This document shows, in pieces, positions 7,899 to 17,283 of a stretch of DNA of 64,000 bases (the stretch's first letter is position 1; each line of letters begins with the position of its first letter). The DNA comes from SLLG01 sp964403935 (lineage in GTDB: Bacteria > Verrucomicrobiota > Verrucomicrobiia > Opitutales > Oceanipulchritudinaceae). The stretch is from assembly GCA_964403935.1 (NCBI GenBank), contig CAYOIB010000003.1, forward strand, positions 1-64,000, in the 5' to 3' direction. The translations under genes were made by a program, and so were the position numbers. Below the pieces are notes generated by a model, which was not told the origin of the DNA, did no database searches, and saw only the letters and a list, made by a program, of their open reading frames with translations.

Positions 7899-9641
7899 TC
7901 AGACCGTCTCCGGAATGAAGTCCATTTGAACCTGCCAGAGCTGCGCATAATGTCCGCCGAGTTGGTACAGCTCTGTGTGAGACCCCTGCTCAATGATTCC
8001 GCCCTCGGAAAGAACGATGATCTGATCCGCCTTCCGGACGGTCGACAGCCGGTGGGCGATCACAAGGACGGTGCGATCCGCCATGAGGTTCTCGATGGCT
8101 CCCTGAATCTGCCGCTCCGTGATCGTATCGACGCTCGCCGTCGCCTCGTCGAGGATGACAAACGGAGGGTTCTTCAAGAGAACACGCGCGATCGTGAGCC
8201 GCTGCTTCTCCCCTTGCGACAGACGAATCCCCTTTTCCCCGATATTGGTGTCGAGGCCGTCAGGCAGCCGCTGAACGAATTCCCAGGCACAGGCACCTTC
8301 AAGAGCCGCCACAATCTCCCCGTGGGTGGCCCCTTCGCGCGCCAGCAGAAGGTTGTCCCGGACGGAGCCTTCGAAAAGAAACGGGTCCTGGGCAACGTGC
8401 CCGATATGCTGATGCAGCGCATCAAGATCAATCTCCCGGATGTCCACCCCATTCAAGGTGACGCGCCCTTCTGTGACATCGTAAGCACGCATGGCCAGGC
8501 TGGCGATGGTGCTCTTGCCGGCACCGGTGTGGCCGACGAGGGCGGTTACCTTCCCCGGAGGCATCTGCAGGCAAAGCCCCCGGATCACATCAGGACGATC
8601 GGGATAGGCAAAGCCCACATCCTCAAACCCGAGCGCCACCCGACCCGCGGGAAACGGCTTTGGGGCGTCCGCGTTCTGGATCTCGACCCGGGCATCGAGA
8701 ATCTCGAAGACGCGCTCCCCCGAGGCACGCCCCGCCGCCAGCATGTGGTTAATGCCGTGCAACTGCCCGATCGGCGCGTAGAGCATATTCGCATACAGGA
8801 GGAAGGAAACCAGCTGAGGGAAGCCAAATTCAGCTGACCCCGAGAGAATAAAATACCCCCCGACCCCGATGACCACAACCGTCCCGAGGTGCGTGAGAAA
8901 GGTTGTGCCAGGATTATACACCGCCCACCGGTACATGGCACGGAGGGTCCTCGCTCGGAGAGCCTCGGCACGTTCTTCAAAGCGTGCGCACTCCCGCGCC
9001 TGGAGGCCAAACGTTTGAATCAGGCGGTTTCCCTGGATGTCCTCCACCAACAGGCTGTTCAGGTCGCCAGCGGCCTCGCGCACGCGCTTCCAGTATTTTC
9101 GCGAACCCCGCGCATAGAGAATCCCGACCCCAATAAGGATCGGTACGGGCAGGAAGACAAAGAACGCCAGCAAAGGATTTTTGATAAACAGGATAACGCT
9201 GGCCCCCAGGATCATTACAAAAGCGCGCCCGCCCTGCTCCGTGCCATCGAGCAGAGCCCGCTCGACGTTTGAAACATCCTCAATCACACGGGAGGAGATG
9301 TCGCCGCTCTTGCGCTGGTCATAGAAGGATACGGGGAGGCTCAACAGCTTGCGGTGGATCTCGCGGCGCATGTCCAGGAGAACCCGCTGCTCAAGGGTGT
9401 TGTTCACAAAGATGCGCACACCGTTGAGGGCTTCGCTGCCCAGGAAGAGCGCGCCGATCAGCAATGCACCCCACAGCAAAGCCGAAAGAGCCCCCTCTTC
9501 CTGCACCCCTTCAAGAATGTGTTCCACCGCTGCCGGCACCGCCAAAGTCAACAGCGTCATCGCCACGGCGATCACCTGCATCAGAATAAAGAGCCCCTTG
9601 TAGCGGGTCAGGTACCGCCCTACACGCCAGATTACATTCAT
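7899..9641 (-). CDS. ABC transporter, fused permease/ATPase (MsbA-like)
   Basis: A 580-residue half-transporter starting at MNVIWRVGRYLTRYKG (9641); the long upstream extension of the open frame lacks coding character. Six membrane helices occupy about 1-310, including FILMQVIAVAMTLLTLAVPA and VVVIGVGGYFIL. The ATPase has Walker A GHTGAGKST near 370, signature LSQGEKQRL near 475, Walker B FVILDEATAS and the switch His in VIAHRLST. The architecture fits type IV exporters of the MsbA/lipid-linked class. Substrate unknown. It stands alone between the HPr gene and a TonB receptor gene, both on the same strand. Confidence 0.9.
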   Translation of the reverse strand: MNVIWRVGRYLTRYKGLFILMQVIAVAMTLLTLAVPAAVEHILEGVQEEGALSALLWGALLIGALFLGSEALNGVRIFVNNTLEQRVLLDMRREIHRKLLSLPVSFYDQRKSGDISSRVIEDVSNVERALLDGTEQGGRAFVMILGASVILFIKNPLLAFFVFLPVPILIGVGILYARGSRKYWKRVREAAGDLNSLLVEDIQGNRLIQTFGLQARECARFEERAEALRARTLRAMYRWAVYNPGTTFLTHLGTVVVIGVGGYFILSGSAEFGFPQLVSFLLYANMLYAPIGQLHGINHMLAAGRASGERVFEILDARVEIQNADAPKPFPAGRVALGFEDVGFAYPDRPDVIRGLCLQMPPGKVTALVGHTGAGKSTIASLAMRAYDVTEGRVTLNGVDIREIDLDALHQHIGHVAQDPFLFEGSVRDNLLLAREGATHGEIVAALEGACAWEFVQRLPDGLDTNIGEKGIRLSQGEKQRLTIARVLLKNPPFVILDEATASVDTITERQIQGAIENLMADRTVLVIAHRLSTVRKADQIIVLSEGGIIEQGSHTELYQLGGHYAQLWQVQMDFIPETV

Positions 9642-9855
9642 AATCACACGGAACGTGAGTGGAGTTCCGGGCCTTGTCAAAGCCACCGACCCAAGAGCCC
9701 CGGCTCGATTCGGATGGCCCGAACACGCCGCCTGGCGCCACACCTGCCGTTCTTCCGCCGTCTGTGCCGAACCGACCGGGACTTCGGCAAACTCACACCC
9801 CCGGCAGATTGGTCGGCTCTTCCAGCCAGGCACTCAATGCAGCACGCTCAGAGCG

Positions 9856-9891
9856 CAAAAAAAAGCGCGTGCCGTTGCCGACACGCGCTTT
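9856..9891 (-). terminator. Rho-independent terminator of the TonB receptor gene
   Basis: A perfect 10-bp stem AAAGCGCGTG/CACGCGCTTT (9862-9871 with 9882-9891) with a 10-nt loop. On the minus strand it is followed by eight Ts (9857-9864, partly in the stem). It lies 25 nt past the stop codon of the minus-strand receptor gene. Confidence 0.9.
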
Positions 9892-9915
9892 GAAAGATCA
9901 AGGATCCGCCGCCTT

Positions 9916-12789
9916 TTAGAAGGAACGCTCCAGCTGCACGTACCAAAAGGCGGGGGCGTGGCGGTTTACCCCCGGAGTGGTTCCGGTGGGATCAAATGGA
10001 TCAACCGGCGGATCGCGGTCGAGAATATTGTTCACCCCGACCGTCACAGCCGTATCCCAAAGACCCGCATAGGTGACGCTGGCGTTGAGCACAATCTGGC
10101 GCTTCACGGTATACTCCATATTGATCCATCCGTCATCCTCGGTCCCCTGCAGGCCGTCCGGACCCAGTGTCGACCCACCATAGATAGCGTGGTCCCGCTC
10201 CCCGATGTAGTTCCCGAAGAGGGCGGCGCTCCAATCTCCACGTTCCCATCCGATCCCGGCGTTGTGCCGCCACTTTGGATTATAATATCGCTGAAAGGCC
10301 GCCCAGGATTCCTCCGGACTGGGCTTGCTGGAGTAGTTCTGCAGGTAGGTCGTTCTCCAGTAAAAATTGAAGCGCCCCAACGCATCCGTCTCCAATTGAT
10401 AAGCGAGATCAAAATCCCATGAGGTCTGGGTTGCTTTCGAATAGTTGGCATAACTATCGAGCAAATAAAGGAGTTGATTATTGGCCGGATTCCGCACCAC
10501 CAGATCGACGAAGGGCGCTTCTCCCTGATGGGCGCGATCCAGAATCTCGAGGTAGCCATAGAGGTCGGAAACCTGGGCAAAAATATCCTTCTGATCGATG
10601 TGGAACCAACTGATGCCGAAGGTCAGCCCGCGAACCAGCTTGGCTGGCTCAAAGTGCAACCCGAGAAAATAGATGTCCGCGGTCTCCGGGCCCAGGGTTG
10701 GATTGCCCGATGTCCGGGTCTGGATCTGTTGCGTACTCCCTGTGACCGGGTCTGTATAGTGTCCCGATGTAAAGGTGGTGACCCCGGAATTATAGAGATA
10801 GGGGAGGTCTGGTGCCTTGAAAGATTCGCTGTAAGAACCCCGCAAGATGACCCAGTCAAAAGGCTTGAATTTGAAACCGAGCTTGGGACGAATGTCGCTC
10901 TTGAAGCCGCTATCACTGTAGTCCTCCCAACGGCCCGCGATCTGCAGCTCCAACATCTTGAAAACGGGAATGCCCAATTCAGCATAAATCGCGGTGACAT
11001 CGCGGCTGCCCCTGCTGGACTGGCCTTCACCTCCATTGAGCAGCATCCCTGTCTCATTGAGCGCCGTTCGCGTATCGATGAGCTTTTCCCGACGGTGTTC
11101 CGCCCCCAGGGCAAGGCCCATCGGGCCCGCCGGCAGATCAAAGAGTTCACCCTGCACGTTGCCTTCATAGACCCAGAGCTCATACTTGGCCACCGTCGTA
11201 TTCTCCACCAGAAGGAAATCGACCATGCCCGGATCATTCACACCCCAGTAGTTGAAAAACACCCGGTCCTGCACCGGTGCATTCTCATTCCACCCATAGC
11301 CACCCCCTTCGACCGGCACCAAGCCGAGGAGCGCCTGCTGAAACCCCGAGTCGGTGATCTCGCCACGATGGACATTGGTGGCTGTGTTCTTCGTATAAAG
11401 CGCATAGGCATCCCAACTCCAGGCCGACAGCCCGATCGGCTCCAGCTCGCCCTTCAAACCCAGAACAATCCGCGGCGTATCGGAGGTAACATCGGTGATC
11501 CGGTTGCCTGCCTCAAAGATCCGGCGGCCCATGAAGGTAATGTCTTCGTCATAAGGATTGGACGGATTGTCGGCCGTATGGGTCTGCGTTGTTCCGTCTG
11601 CATTCACCGTCGTCCACGATATCACCGCCGGCATGGTGAGGGTCGTCCCCGGATACAATCCATTCTCATTAAAGGTAGCGATCGTCGGTGCCGCCTGCAC
11701 TTCCGCTTCAGAGCGGGCAAAGGACAGCTCGGCGTACCCACGGATCGAATCGGTGAAGCCATATTCTGCGCTCGTATAAAAAGAATACCGACGCTGCTTC
11801 GGGAAGAGATCCGAATACTCCTGATAATTCCAGTAGGGCCAGCGGGAATAAGGCTCAAGATCATCCAAGGTCGCATAACCATTGAGAAAGCCTGCCTCAG
11901 GCGATCGGAAAACGCCCTCATTCTCGCTGTCGGCCCAGATCCATCCCGGGGCACCCCAGCTGGAATGGGCATTAAACCATCCCGCTTCGATCGGGCTTCC
12001 CCACTCCTCCCAAAGGCCGAGGCGATTCCCTTCCGCATCATACTCAACATGCCGGGGATTCGCCTTCCATGCCCGCGACGACTGATCGGCATCCTTACTG
12101 AATTCGAGGTCCCGCGCAAAAACGGCATCCTGCTCATACCAGCTGAAAACACTGACCAGACTCAACCGGTCCTGCACCGTCCCTGCCACAAGTGAGAAAT
12201 CTTTCTCTAATCCGCCGGTGGTAAAGTAATCCCCAAAACGGATCGAGGTATGGACGCCTTGAAAGTTCTGCTTGAGCTTCACATTCACCACGCCACCGAC
12301 CGCATCCGATCCATAGATCGCCGAAGCTCCATCCTTCAGGATTTCGATACTCTCAATCGCGGCCATCGGAAGAGAATTGAGATCAAAAACCGTCTGCAGT
12401 CCGTCAAAGCCGGGCTTGGCAAACGGCGCGGCCCGGCGGCCATTGATCAGAAAGAGGGTATTATTAACCCCAAGGCCCCGCAGGTTCATTGTGCTCACCC
12501 CCGGGGTGAAGCTGATACCGGAATCCGTCGGCGTTAACGAGAAACCACTATTATACGAAAGAGAGCGCAAAAAATCACCCGCGCTGGAGAAGCCGGTGTC
12601 TGCAATCGATGCGGCGGTCATGATCTCCACCGGAGCCACCGGCTCGAGATCCAGGCGACTCACGCGGGATCCGGTAACCGTAAAGATGGGCAATTCATAC
12701 GGTTCGATTGCACTCAGCGAAAAGGGCATACTACCGAGCAAAACGGTACACGCCATCCATCGGCTAATTATCCGGGAGAAGGTATTCAT
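9916..12789 (-). CDS. TonB-dependent outer-membrane receptor
   Basis: A 957-residue outer membrane importer. Start ATG at 12789 is preceded by CAGGGAAT, a usable ribosome binding site, and opens a signal peptide (about 1-30, ending SLSA). A TonB-box-like ELPIFTVTGSR segment follows, then the plug domain (about 45-170) with NLRGLGVNNTLFLINGRR and DGASAIYGSDAVGGVVNVKL. The rest is a beta-barrel ending in the aromatic FWYVQLERSF, with a terminal Phe as in outer membrane proteins. Ligand not identifiable; no substrate-processing genes adjoin. It has its own terminator downstream and about 1.2 kb of non-coding DNA upstream. Confidence 0.93.
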   Translation of the reverse strand: MNTFSRIISRWMACTVLLGSMPFSLSAIEPYELPIFTVTGSRVSRLDLEPVAPVEIMTAASIADTGFSSAGDFLRSLSYNSGFSLTPTDSGISFTPGVSTMNLRGLGVNNTLFLINGRRAAPFAKPGFDGLQTVFDLNSLPMAAIESIEILKDGASAIYGSDAVGGVVNVKLKQNFQGVHTSIRFGDYFTTGGLEKDFSLVAGTVQDRLSLVSVFSWYEQDAVFARDLEFSKDADQSSRAWKANPRHVEYDAEGNRLGLWEEWGSPIEAGWFNAHSSWGAPGWIWADSENEGVFRSPEAGFLNGYATLDDLEPYSRWPYWNYQEYSDLFPKQRRYSFYTSAEYGFTDSIRGYAELSFARSEAEVQAAPTIATFNENGLYPGTTLTMPAVISWTTVNADGTTQTHTADNPSNPYDEDITFMGRRIFEAGNRITDVTSDTPRIVLGLKGELEPIGLSAWSWDAYALYTKNTATNVHRGEITDSGFQQALLGLVPVEGGGYGWNENAPVQDRVFFNYWGVNDPGMVDFLLVENTTVAKYELWVYEGNVQGELFDLPAGPMGLALGAEHRREKLIDTRTALNETGMLLNGGEGQSSRGSRDVTAIYAELGIPVFKMLELQIAGRWEDYSDSGFKSDIRPKLGFKFKPFDWVILRGSYSESFKAPDLPYLYNSGVTTFTSGHYTDPVTGSTQQIQTRTSGNPTLGPETADIYFLGLHFEPAKLVRGLTFGISWFHIDQKDIFAQVSDLYGYLEILDRAHQGEAPFVDLVVRNPANNQLLYLLDSYANYSKATQTSWDFDLAYQLETDALGRFNFYWRTTYLQNYSSKPSPEESWAAFQRYYNPKWRHNAGIGWERGDWSAALFGNYIGERDHAIYGGSTLGPDGLQGTEDDGWINMEYTVKRQIVLNASVTYAGLWDTAVTVGVNNILDRDPPVDPFDPTGTTPGVNRHAPAFWYVQLERSF

Positions 12790-13342
12790 TGGGATTCCCT
12801 GTCTGTAGTAAATAGTCAGTTTAATTGTGTAAGCCCGATCACGGTGCGCATGGCCCAGAGGTCTCACAAGCTTTTTGTCCGACAGCGCCATGGCCTCAGC
12901 CCGCTTACTTCCACGATTCCAATGGCACCGAGCGGGAACCGGGATAACCTCGCGAACCGTCTCATCCTCGTCGGCCCGCCCCTCTCCAACCAACTGCGGT
13001 CCTCTCCCTCCGGCAGGCATCCGCAGCCGCTTGATCCCTGGAGTCCATGGGATGAAAGAAAAACCCATACCCCGAAAGCACACCAAAAAACGCACCAGAT
13101 TCCCCAATATCATCTCATTCGCCCAATTAGAAACCTGCCCCGACGTTGTCGTTCGATGGGGATCTTGCCAGGCAACCTCACTTCGGCCACCAGCAGGGAA
13201 TCCATCCAGCATCACCCAATGCCCCAAGAACTTCCCAGCCCACCTGCTTCAAGTCCGGATAGAGCGTTCACCAACGGCCCTCTTCGCTTCCGGCATCCCT
13301 TGCCCAAGCCTCCACCCGATCCCGGGATCTGAAAATGAAGAA

Positions 13343-13378
13343 GGCGGGCAGCCTACCCCTAAGCTGCCCGCCATTATT
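13343..13378. terminator. Strong hairpin, possibly bidirectional terminator
   Basis: A perfect 10-bp stem GGCGGGCAGC/GCTGCCCGCC (13343-13352 with 13363-13372) with a 10-nt loop. It is followed on the plus strand by ATTATTTTCTATTT and on the minus strand by TTCTTCATTTTC. No protein gene ends nearby on either strand, so it may close an unannotated small transcript. Confidence 0.65.
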
Positions 13379-13833
13379 TTCTATTTCACTACTCCTTATT
13401 TACCCCAAAACTCCCTTGCGGGAAATTCGATGATGGCCAGACGATCGCACCGTCATCGTAGCAATGCAAGCAGAAATCCCAACATTTTTCCGCCTTCCCT
13501 AAAGCCCTGAGGAAGGACCACTCCCGACACGTCCCCAGGACAGAGATCGCTCAGCCAAGCTCCTTTAATACATGCCAAGCGACCAAAAACAACATGGCTC
13601 TCCCTTTTCTCATCATTTGCTTTCCCAGGCAGATAATTTTCCTTGATCGCACACCGCAACCTGTGCCACCGATACATCAGCGAGAATAAACGGAAGACTC
13701 GTTTCCCCCAATCCCTCAATAAATGGCTTTTGGCGAGCGACAGGCCAAAAAGCGGACCCACAGGTCCGAACTTACGATAGCGACAGACAGACAGAGAGAC
13801 AGGGCGTGATTTGACAGCATCATTGCCCACAAG

Positions 13834-13870
13834 AACCGCCCTCCCGCGAGAGAGGGCGGTTCCCTTTTTT
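13834..13870 (+). terminator. Rho-independent terminator without an assigned gene
   Basis: Stem AACCGCCCTC/GAGGGCGGTT (13834-13843 with 13852-13861), loop of 8 nt, followed by CCCTTTTTT. It lies about 105 nt before tRNA-Ser and no protein gene ends before it on the plus strand. An upstream small RNA is the likely client. Confidence 0.75.
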
Positions 13871-13977
13871 CAGGGGCACCGGTTGAGCAAAAATCACCAA
13901 CCCCGCCTCCCCCGCCATATTTCCGCTTTCGGGTTGCCAATCCTCGAACTGTCTCGCAAAACCATCCCTCATCCTGA

Positions 13978-14067
13978 GGAGAGGTGACAGAGTGGACGAT
14001 TGTGCCTGACTCGAAATCAGGTGTACCCGCAAGGGTACCGGGGGTTCGAATCCCTCCCTCTCCGCCA
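13978..14067 (+). tRNA. tRNA-Ser (anticodon CGA)
   Basis: A 90-nt class II tRNA with encoded CCA. The acceptor stem is GGAGAGG/CCTCTCC. The anticodon stem CCTGA/TCAGG encloses the loop CTCGAAA, giving anticodon CGA (reads UCG). A long variable arm (GTACCC/GGGTAC) and T-arm GGGGG-TTCGAAT-CCCTC follow. The discriminator is G, as in bacterial tRNA-Ser. A decayed integrase gene begins about 55 nt downstream, so the 3' end was probably an integration site. Confidence 0.96.
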
Positions 14068-14089
14068 TTAGGTATCGCGTTTTGCCCAG

Positions 14090-14115
14090 GATTTGCCAAT
14101 CTGAATTGGCAAATC
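14090..14115. repeat. Perfect inverted repeat after tRNA-Ser
   Basis: GATTTGCCAAT (14090-14100) and ATTGGCAAATC (14105-14115) are perfect reverse complements separated by CTGA. There is no following T-run, so it is not a standard terminator. It lies between tRNA-Ser and the integrase relic and could belong to an attachment or control region. Confidence 0.7.
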
Positions 14116-14122
14116 TGAAACC

Positions 14123-15252
14123 ACCCTCAGTCCGGAGGAGAACCGGGACGCGGTCGCGGCCATGAACTCCCTCAAGAGTCGCGAGTCTCCATACTCCCTG
14201 AGCTTCGCCGTCGATTATTTCCTCCAGAGCTACCGCCCCCTGAGAACGAGAAGCCCGCTGGCGAGGCAACCATGGAATACCTAGAGCAGCGCTTCCGCGA
14301 TTGCGTTCGAAAATTCATTTCCGATCTCCAGCTCAAGTCGATCAAGTCCGAGATGAACTGGTTCAAGATCAAGTTCGGCGAAAAAGCCGTTTCGGCGATC
14401 ACGGTGGCCGAACTCCGGGACTACCTCGAAAAGCCCAAGAACCAACCGAGGAACCGGCCCCCCCCCGAGGTGACCTCTGTGAAGACGTGAAACAACCGTC
14501 GCGGCATCCTTAATACCTTCGCCCTCTACTACGTGGGAAAAGGCTACCTGGTGCAAAACACCGTAGCCAAGGTCCCGAAGTATAAGATCAACAACAGCCG
14601 CTCCACGGCCGAGACTCCACCGATCAGGTCGAGAAGCTCATGGCCTTCCTGGAGGCCTATACCGGCCCCAGCCACCGTCGCCCAGCCCAAGGGGTTCCTG
14701 GTGCCGTTCTTCGCCCTTGCGCTCTTCGCCGGCATCCGCCCCGATTGGAGAGACGGTGAGATCAGCAAGCTCCTCCCTCAGCACATCGACCTTGAGGCCG
14801 GAGTCATCCGGATCGAGCCCGCGGTATCCAAGACCAACGAAAAGCGGGCGATCGCCATCCAGCCAAACCTCCGGCTTTGGCTGGCGCGCTACCCATTGAA
14901 GGAATACCCGCAGGTTCCTCAGAAGAACATCGACCGCATCCTCCGCGAGATCCGGCAGAAGTTCAGCCTCGGTCACGACGTTCTCCGCCACACCTACATT
15001 TCGATGCTGGTCGACGCCTTCCGCTCCATCGGCGATGCCTCGCTCCAGGCCGGCAACTCCGTGGCAATCATTCGCCGCCACTATCTCGACTTGAAAACCA
15101 CGGCGGAGGCCGACGCCTTCTGGCGCATTATTCCGGCAGGCACACAGTTACCGAAGAAAATGGAGAAGAAGGACGGCCGCTTCATTCTCCCGAAACCTAA
15201 AAGCGAGAAAGCAGTTCGTGGTAAAGGAAAGGATGCCCTGATTACTGCATAA
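14123..15252 (+). pseudogene. Degraded tyrosine recombinase (phage-type integrase)
   Basis: A once-complete integrase now broken by several lesions. The N-terminal part reads in one frame from 14123 (LSPEENRDAVAAMNSLKS, then FAVDYFLQSY). It shifts frame near 14240 into ENEKPAGEATMEYLEQRF, hits an in-frame TGA at 14488-14490 after VKT, and shows a pair of compensating frameshifts near 14600-14680, where TDQVEKLMAFLEAY reads in another frame. The C-terminal catalytic domain is open from 14680 to 15252 and keeps the family residues: Arg in GIRPD, Lys in VSKTNEKR, HxxRH in GHDVLRHT, and Tyr in RRHYLDL. It sits directly behind tRNA-Ser, the classic site for such integrases. Confidence 0.85.
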
Positions 15253-15715
15253 ATAAACAGTGATTTCATCCTGGACAACCAATCTTGTGATGAACAAATT
15301 TTCATCATGAGAAAAATACCTGACTCACCAAACAGCTCGCGGAGAGCCTCGAAAGGCAAAGCGGCTTCGACTTGGATCCGATCAAAGCGGCTTGCACCGA
15401 TCGCGGGTTTGGCACACACAAAACGCCCGCCCACCTGAAGGCACTCGACATTTACGACGCGAGCTGTCCCCTCCAGATCTCTCATTGAGCGAGCAAATCG
15501 AAGAAGACCTCTGCAAAAAAGCCCCCAATGAAAGCACAACAAATGGAGGGAACATTAAATTCAAAAAGACAACGCCCCCAGAATCTCCTCAACCATCCTG
15601 CCGTGATTCTCTAACGGTTGGCCCAGGCTCTCTCATCGACGCCCCAACCTTTTTGACACGCTTTGATCGATCTGATTTCTTGTCTCGCTCAGTACAATCA
15701 GCGATCCCCATCCTC
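15253..15715. other. Region downstream of the integrase relic
   Basis: No supported gene. A 55-codon stretch without a start codon (about 15324-15488, plus strand, with LAESLERQSGFDLDPIKAA) has protein-like composition and could be a relic of element cargo. A minus-strand frame over the same bases is also protein-like, so neither is called. Confidence 0.4.
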
Positions 15716-17146
15716 ATGACCTCATCCAGATTCCACCCCGCTCCTGCCCTTCCCTGGCACCCCGATAAGAAGCTTGTGGTGCTGCTTTTTTTGGCGTGCC
15801 TCTTTATCCTGACCCCTATGACGGCATCCGATCGATCCACAGCCACCCCTGATTTCACCTTTGGAAATGCCTCCTTCTACAACCTGAATGAAGGGGACAC
15901 AATTTCCTACATGGGCAAGGAGATCTCTCTCTCTGGAATCGATAAACAATTTTCGGAATTCAAAATTGAGAACAAGGTCGTGCGCCTTAAGGTAAGCAAA
16001 CTTTCGACCCCCACTATTGTCGAAGGACTCCGCATTTACCTGGCGGACAATGCCTATGTGAAAAGTCTGACCAACTCAGAAAGAATTCATGGGTTGCTTG
16101 TCAAAGATGCGTTGATCTCTGTTTCGGATGCTTCGAGCCCTCTGCTCAATCCAAATCGTTATGCCTTTCCCATCAGCACACAGGACGGTTACGAATGGAA
16201 GCTTGGCGAATCGAGCCACATGTTCGCCTACCTCGGCCCCCGCTGGAACGACAGGACCCGTTTTCGTGCTCACGAGGGGATTGACTTTGACATGCATGAC
16301 GGCCGGGGCATCGAAAAGCACCCGGTCGTGGCGGTTGAGGACGGTGACGTCGAATGGGCCCTGCGGGAACTAGGAGGCGATCAGAATGAGGGCAGCGTAT
16401 TGATCCGCAGTGCCAGCCAACCCAACATCTACTACGTCTATAAGCACCTCTACTCCAAGCTGATGTTTGTGAATGACGGGGATACTGTAAGAAAAGGGGA
16501 CACCATAGGTTACATTTGGGGGGACGGCATCTGGGGCCACCTTCACTTCTCCATTGTCTTTCGAGATACAACCCCCGCTTACCACGACCGCTATACCAAC
16601 TCGATCAACATGTTTCCGCAAATGTATGAGCTGTGGACAGGCTCAAGCCAAGGCACCCACCTCCCGCGAACCGAAGGCAGCTTTGATTTCGGAAGGATAA
16701 AGGGAGAAAGCGGCAACATTCGGTACAACCTGGCTTACAGCCCCGTCCTCGGCTATGGCTGGGAAATCGACGACTGGTGTCCCGCAGAAGTTCTCGAAGC
16801 CATCCCCTACGAGAGTGACAAAGGATTTATCTTCCTGAAAAAGACATCTCACGAAGGTTCCCGCGCCGAAGCGGTGAATCCCAGGGACCACTTCGAGTTT
16901 GTCGTTGATGTCGAAGACGGCGTTTACGCTGTCAGCCTTCTCGTGGGCGACTACTACAACGAATCGTATCAGCGGGTCGAAGTCCAAGGGACCGATTTCG
17001 GCACCTTCGACCTCGAGGAAGCCGTCGTGGAGTGGACCGATGAGAAACAAGTATCCGTCGAAGGCGGAAAACTTCGTGTCCGTATCTACTACAAGGAAGA
17101 TCGCGGGGCTGCCCTCTGTCACCTGAAATTCGCACGCCAAGGATAA
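15716..17146 (+). CDS. Secreted M23 (LytM) metallopeptidase with C-terminal beta domain
   Basis: A 476-residue exported protein starting at MTSSRF (15716). A hydrophobic signal segment (about 20-38, KKLVVLLFLACLFIL) precedes an uncharacterised N-terminal region. The M23 domain (about 180-290) contains the zinc ligands of HEGIDFD (near residue 186) and GHLHFSI (near 275), and a YVYKHL segment, so it is probably active against peptide cross-bridges of peptidoglycan or another Gly-rich substrate. The C-terminal 100 residues resemble a malectin-like beta-sandwich (VEDGVYAVSLLVGDYYN) and may bind glycans. It is transcribed alone. The 15392-15715 extension of the frame has no coding character. Confidence 0.85.
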   Translation: MTSSRFHPAPALPWHPDKKLVVLLFLACLFILTPMTASDRSTATPDFTFGNASFYNLNEGDTISYMGKEISLSGIDKQFSEFKIENKVVRLKVSKLSTPTIVEGLRIYLADNAYVKSLTNSERIHGLLVKDALISVSDASSPLLNPNRYAFPISTQDGYEWKLGESSHMFAYLGPRWNDRTRFRAHEGIDFDMHDGRGIEKHPVVAVEDGDVEWALRELGGDQNEGSVLIRSASQPNIYYVYKHLYSKLMFVNDGDTVRKGDTIGYIWGDGIWGHLHFSIVFRDTTPAYHDRYTNSINMFPQMYELWTGSSQGTHLPRTEGSFDFGRIKGESGNIRYNLAYSPVLGYGWEIDDWCPAEVLEAIPYESDKGFIFLKKTSHEGSRAEAVNPRDHFEFVVDVEDGVYAVSLLVGDYYNESYQRVEVQGTDFGTFDLEEAVVEWTDEKQVSVEGGKLRVRIYYKEDRGAALCHLKFARQG

Positions 17147-17283
17147 GGGTGCTGCTCCAGCCCCCTCCCAAGGGAGAGCGGCCGAGGGTCTTCTTCACAG
17201 GCACCTCTTCTCAGGAGCGAGCGATCAGGTTACTGTTCGCCGCGTCGAAATCCTGGCGAATTCCCCTGCTAGGAACGAACGGT

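Larger units (their letters stand above)
12790..13977. other. Long non-coding region upstream of the TonB receptor
   Basis: About 1.2 kb without a credible gene. Open frames exist on both strands but have random-looking composition and no recognisable domains. It contains two strong hairpins (listed separately), a GACA/GAGA microrepeat at about 13782-13800, and the 5' flank of tRNA-Ser. It may hold the receptor's leader and promoter and one or more small RNAs. No cobalamin-type B12 box was recognised. Confidence 0.5.

Noticed and set aside
12844..13332. Plus-strand frame of 162 codons upstream of the TonB receptor
   Set aside because: Rich in Pro, Ser and His with no domain; overlaps an alternative frame of equal quality. 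Looks like non-coding pyrimidine-rich DNA.
12790..13377. Cobalamin riboswitch in the receptor leader
   Set aside because: No B12-box-like conserved sequence was recognised on the minus strand.
13453..13830. Minus-strand frame of 125 codons before the tRNA
   Set aside because: Random-looking composition, no motif, and it covers the microrepeat region.
15081..15542. Minus-strand frame antisense to the end of the integrase
   Set aside because: Part of it overlaps the integrase C-terminal coding region on the other strand. A middle stretch looks protein-like, but the evidence is not enough to call a gene.
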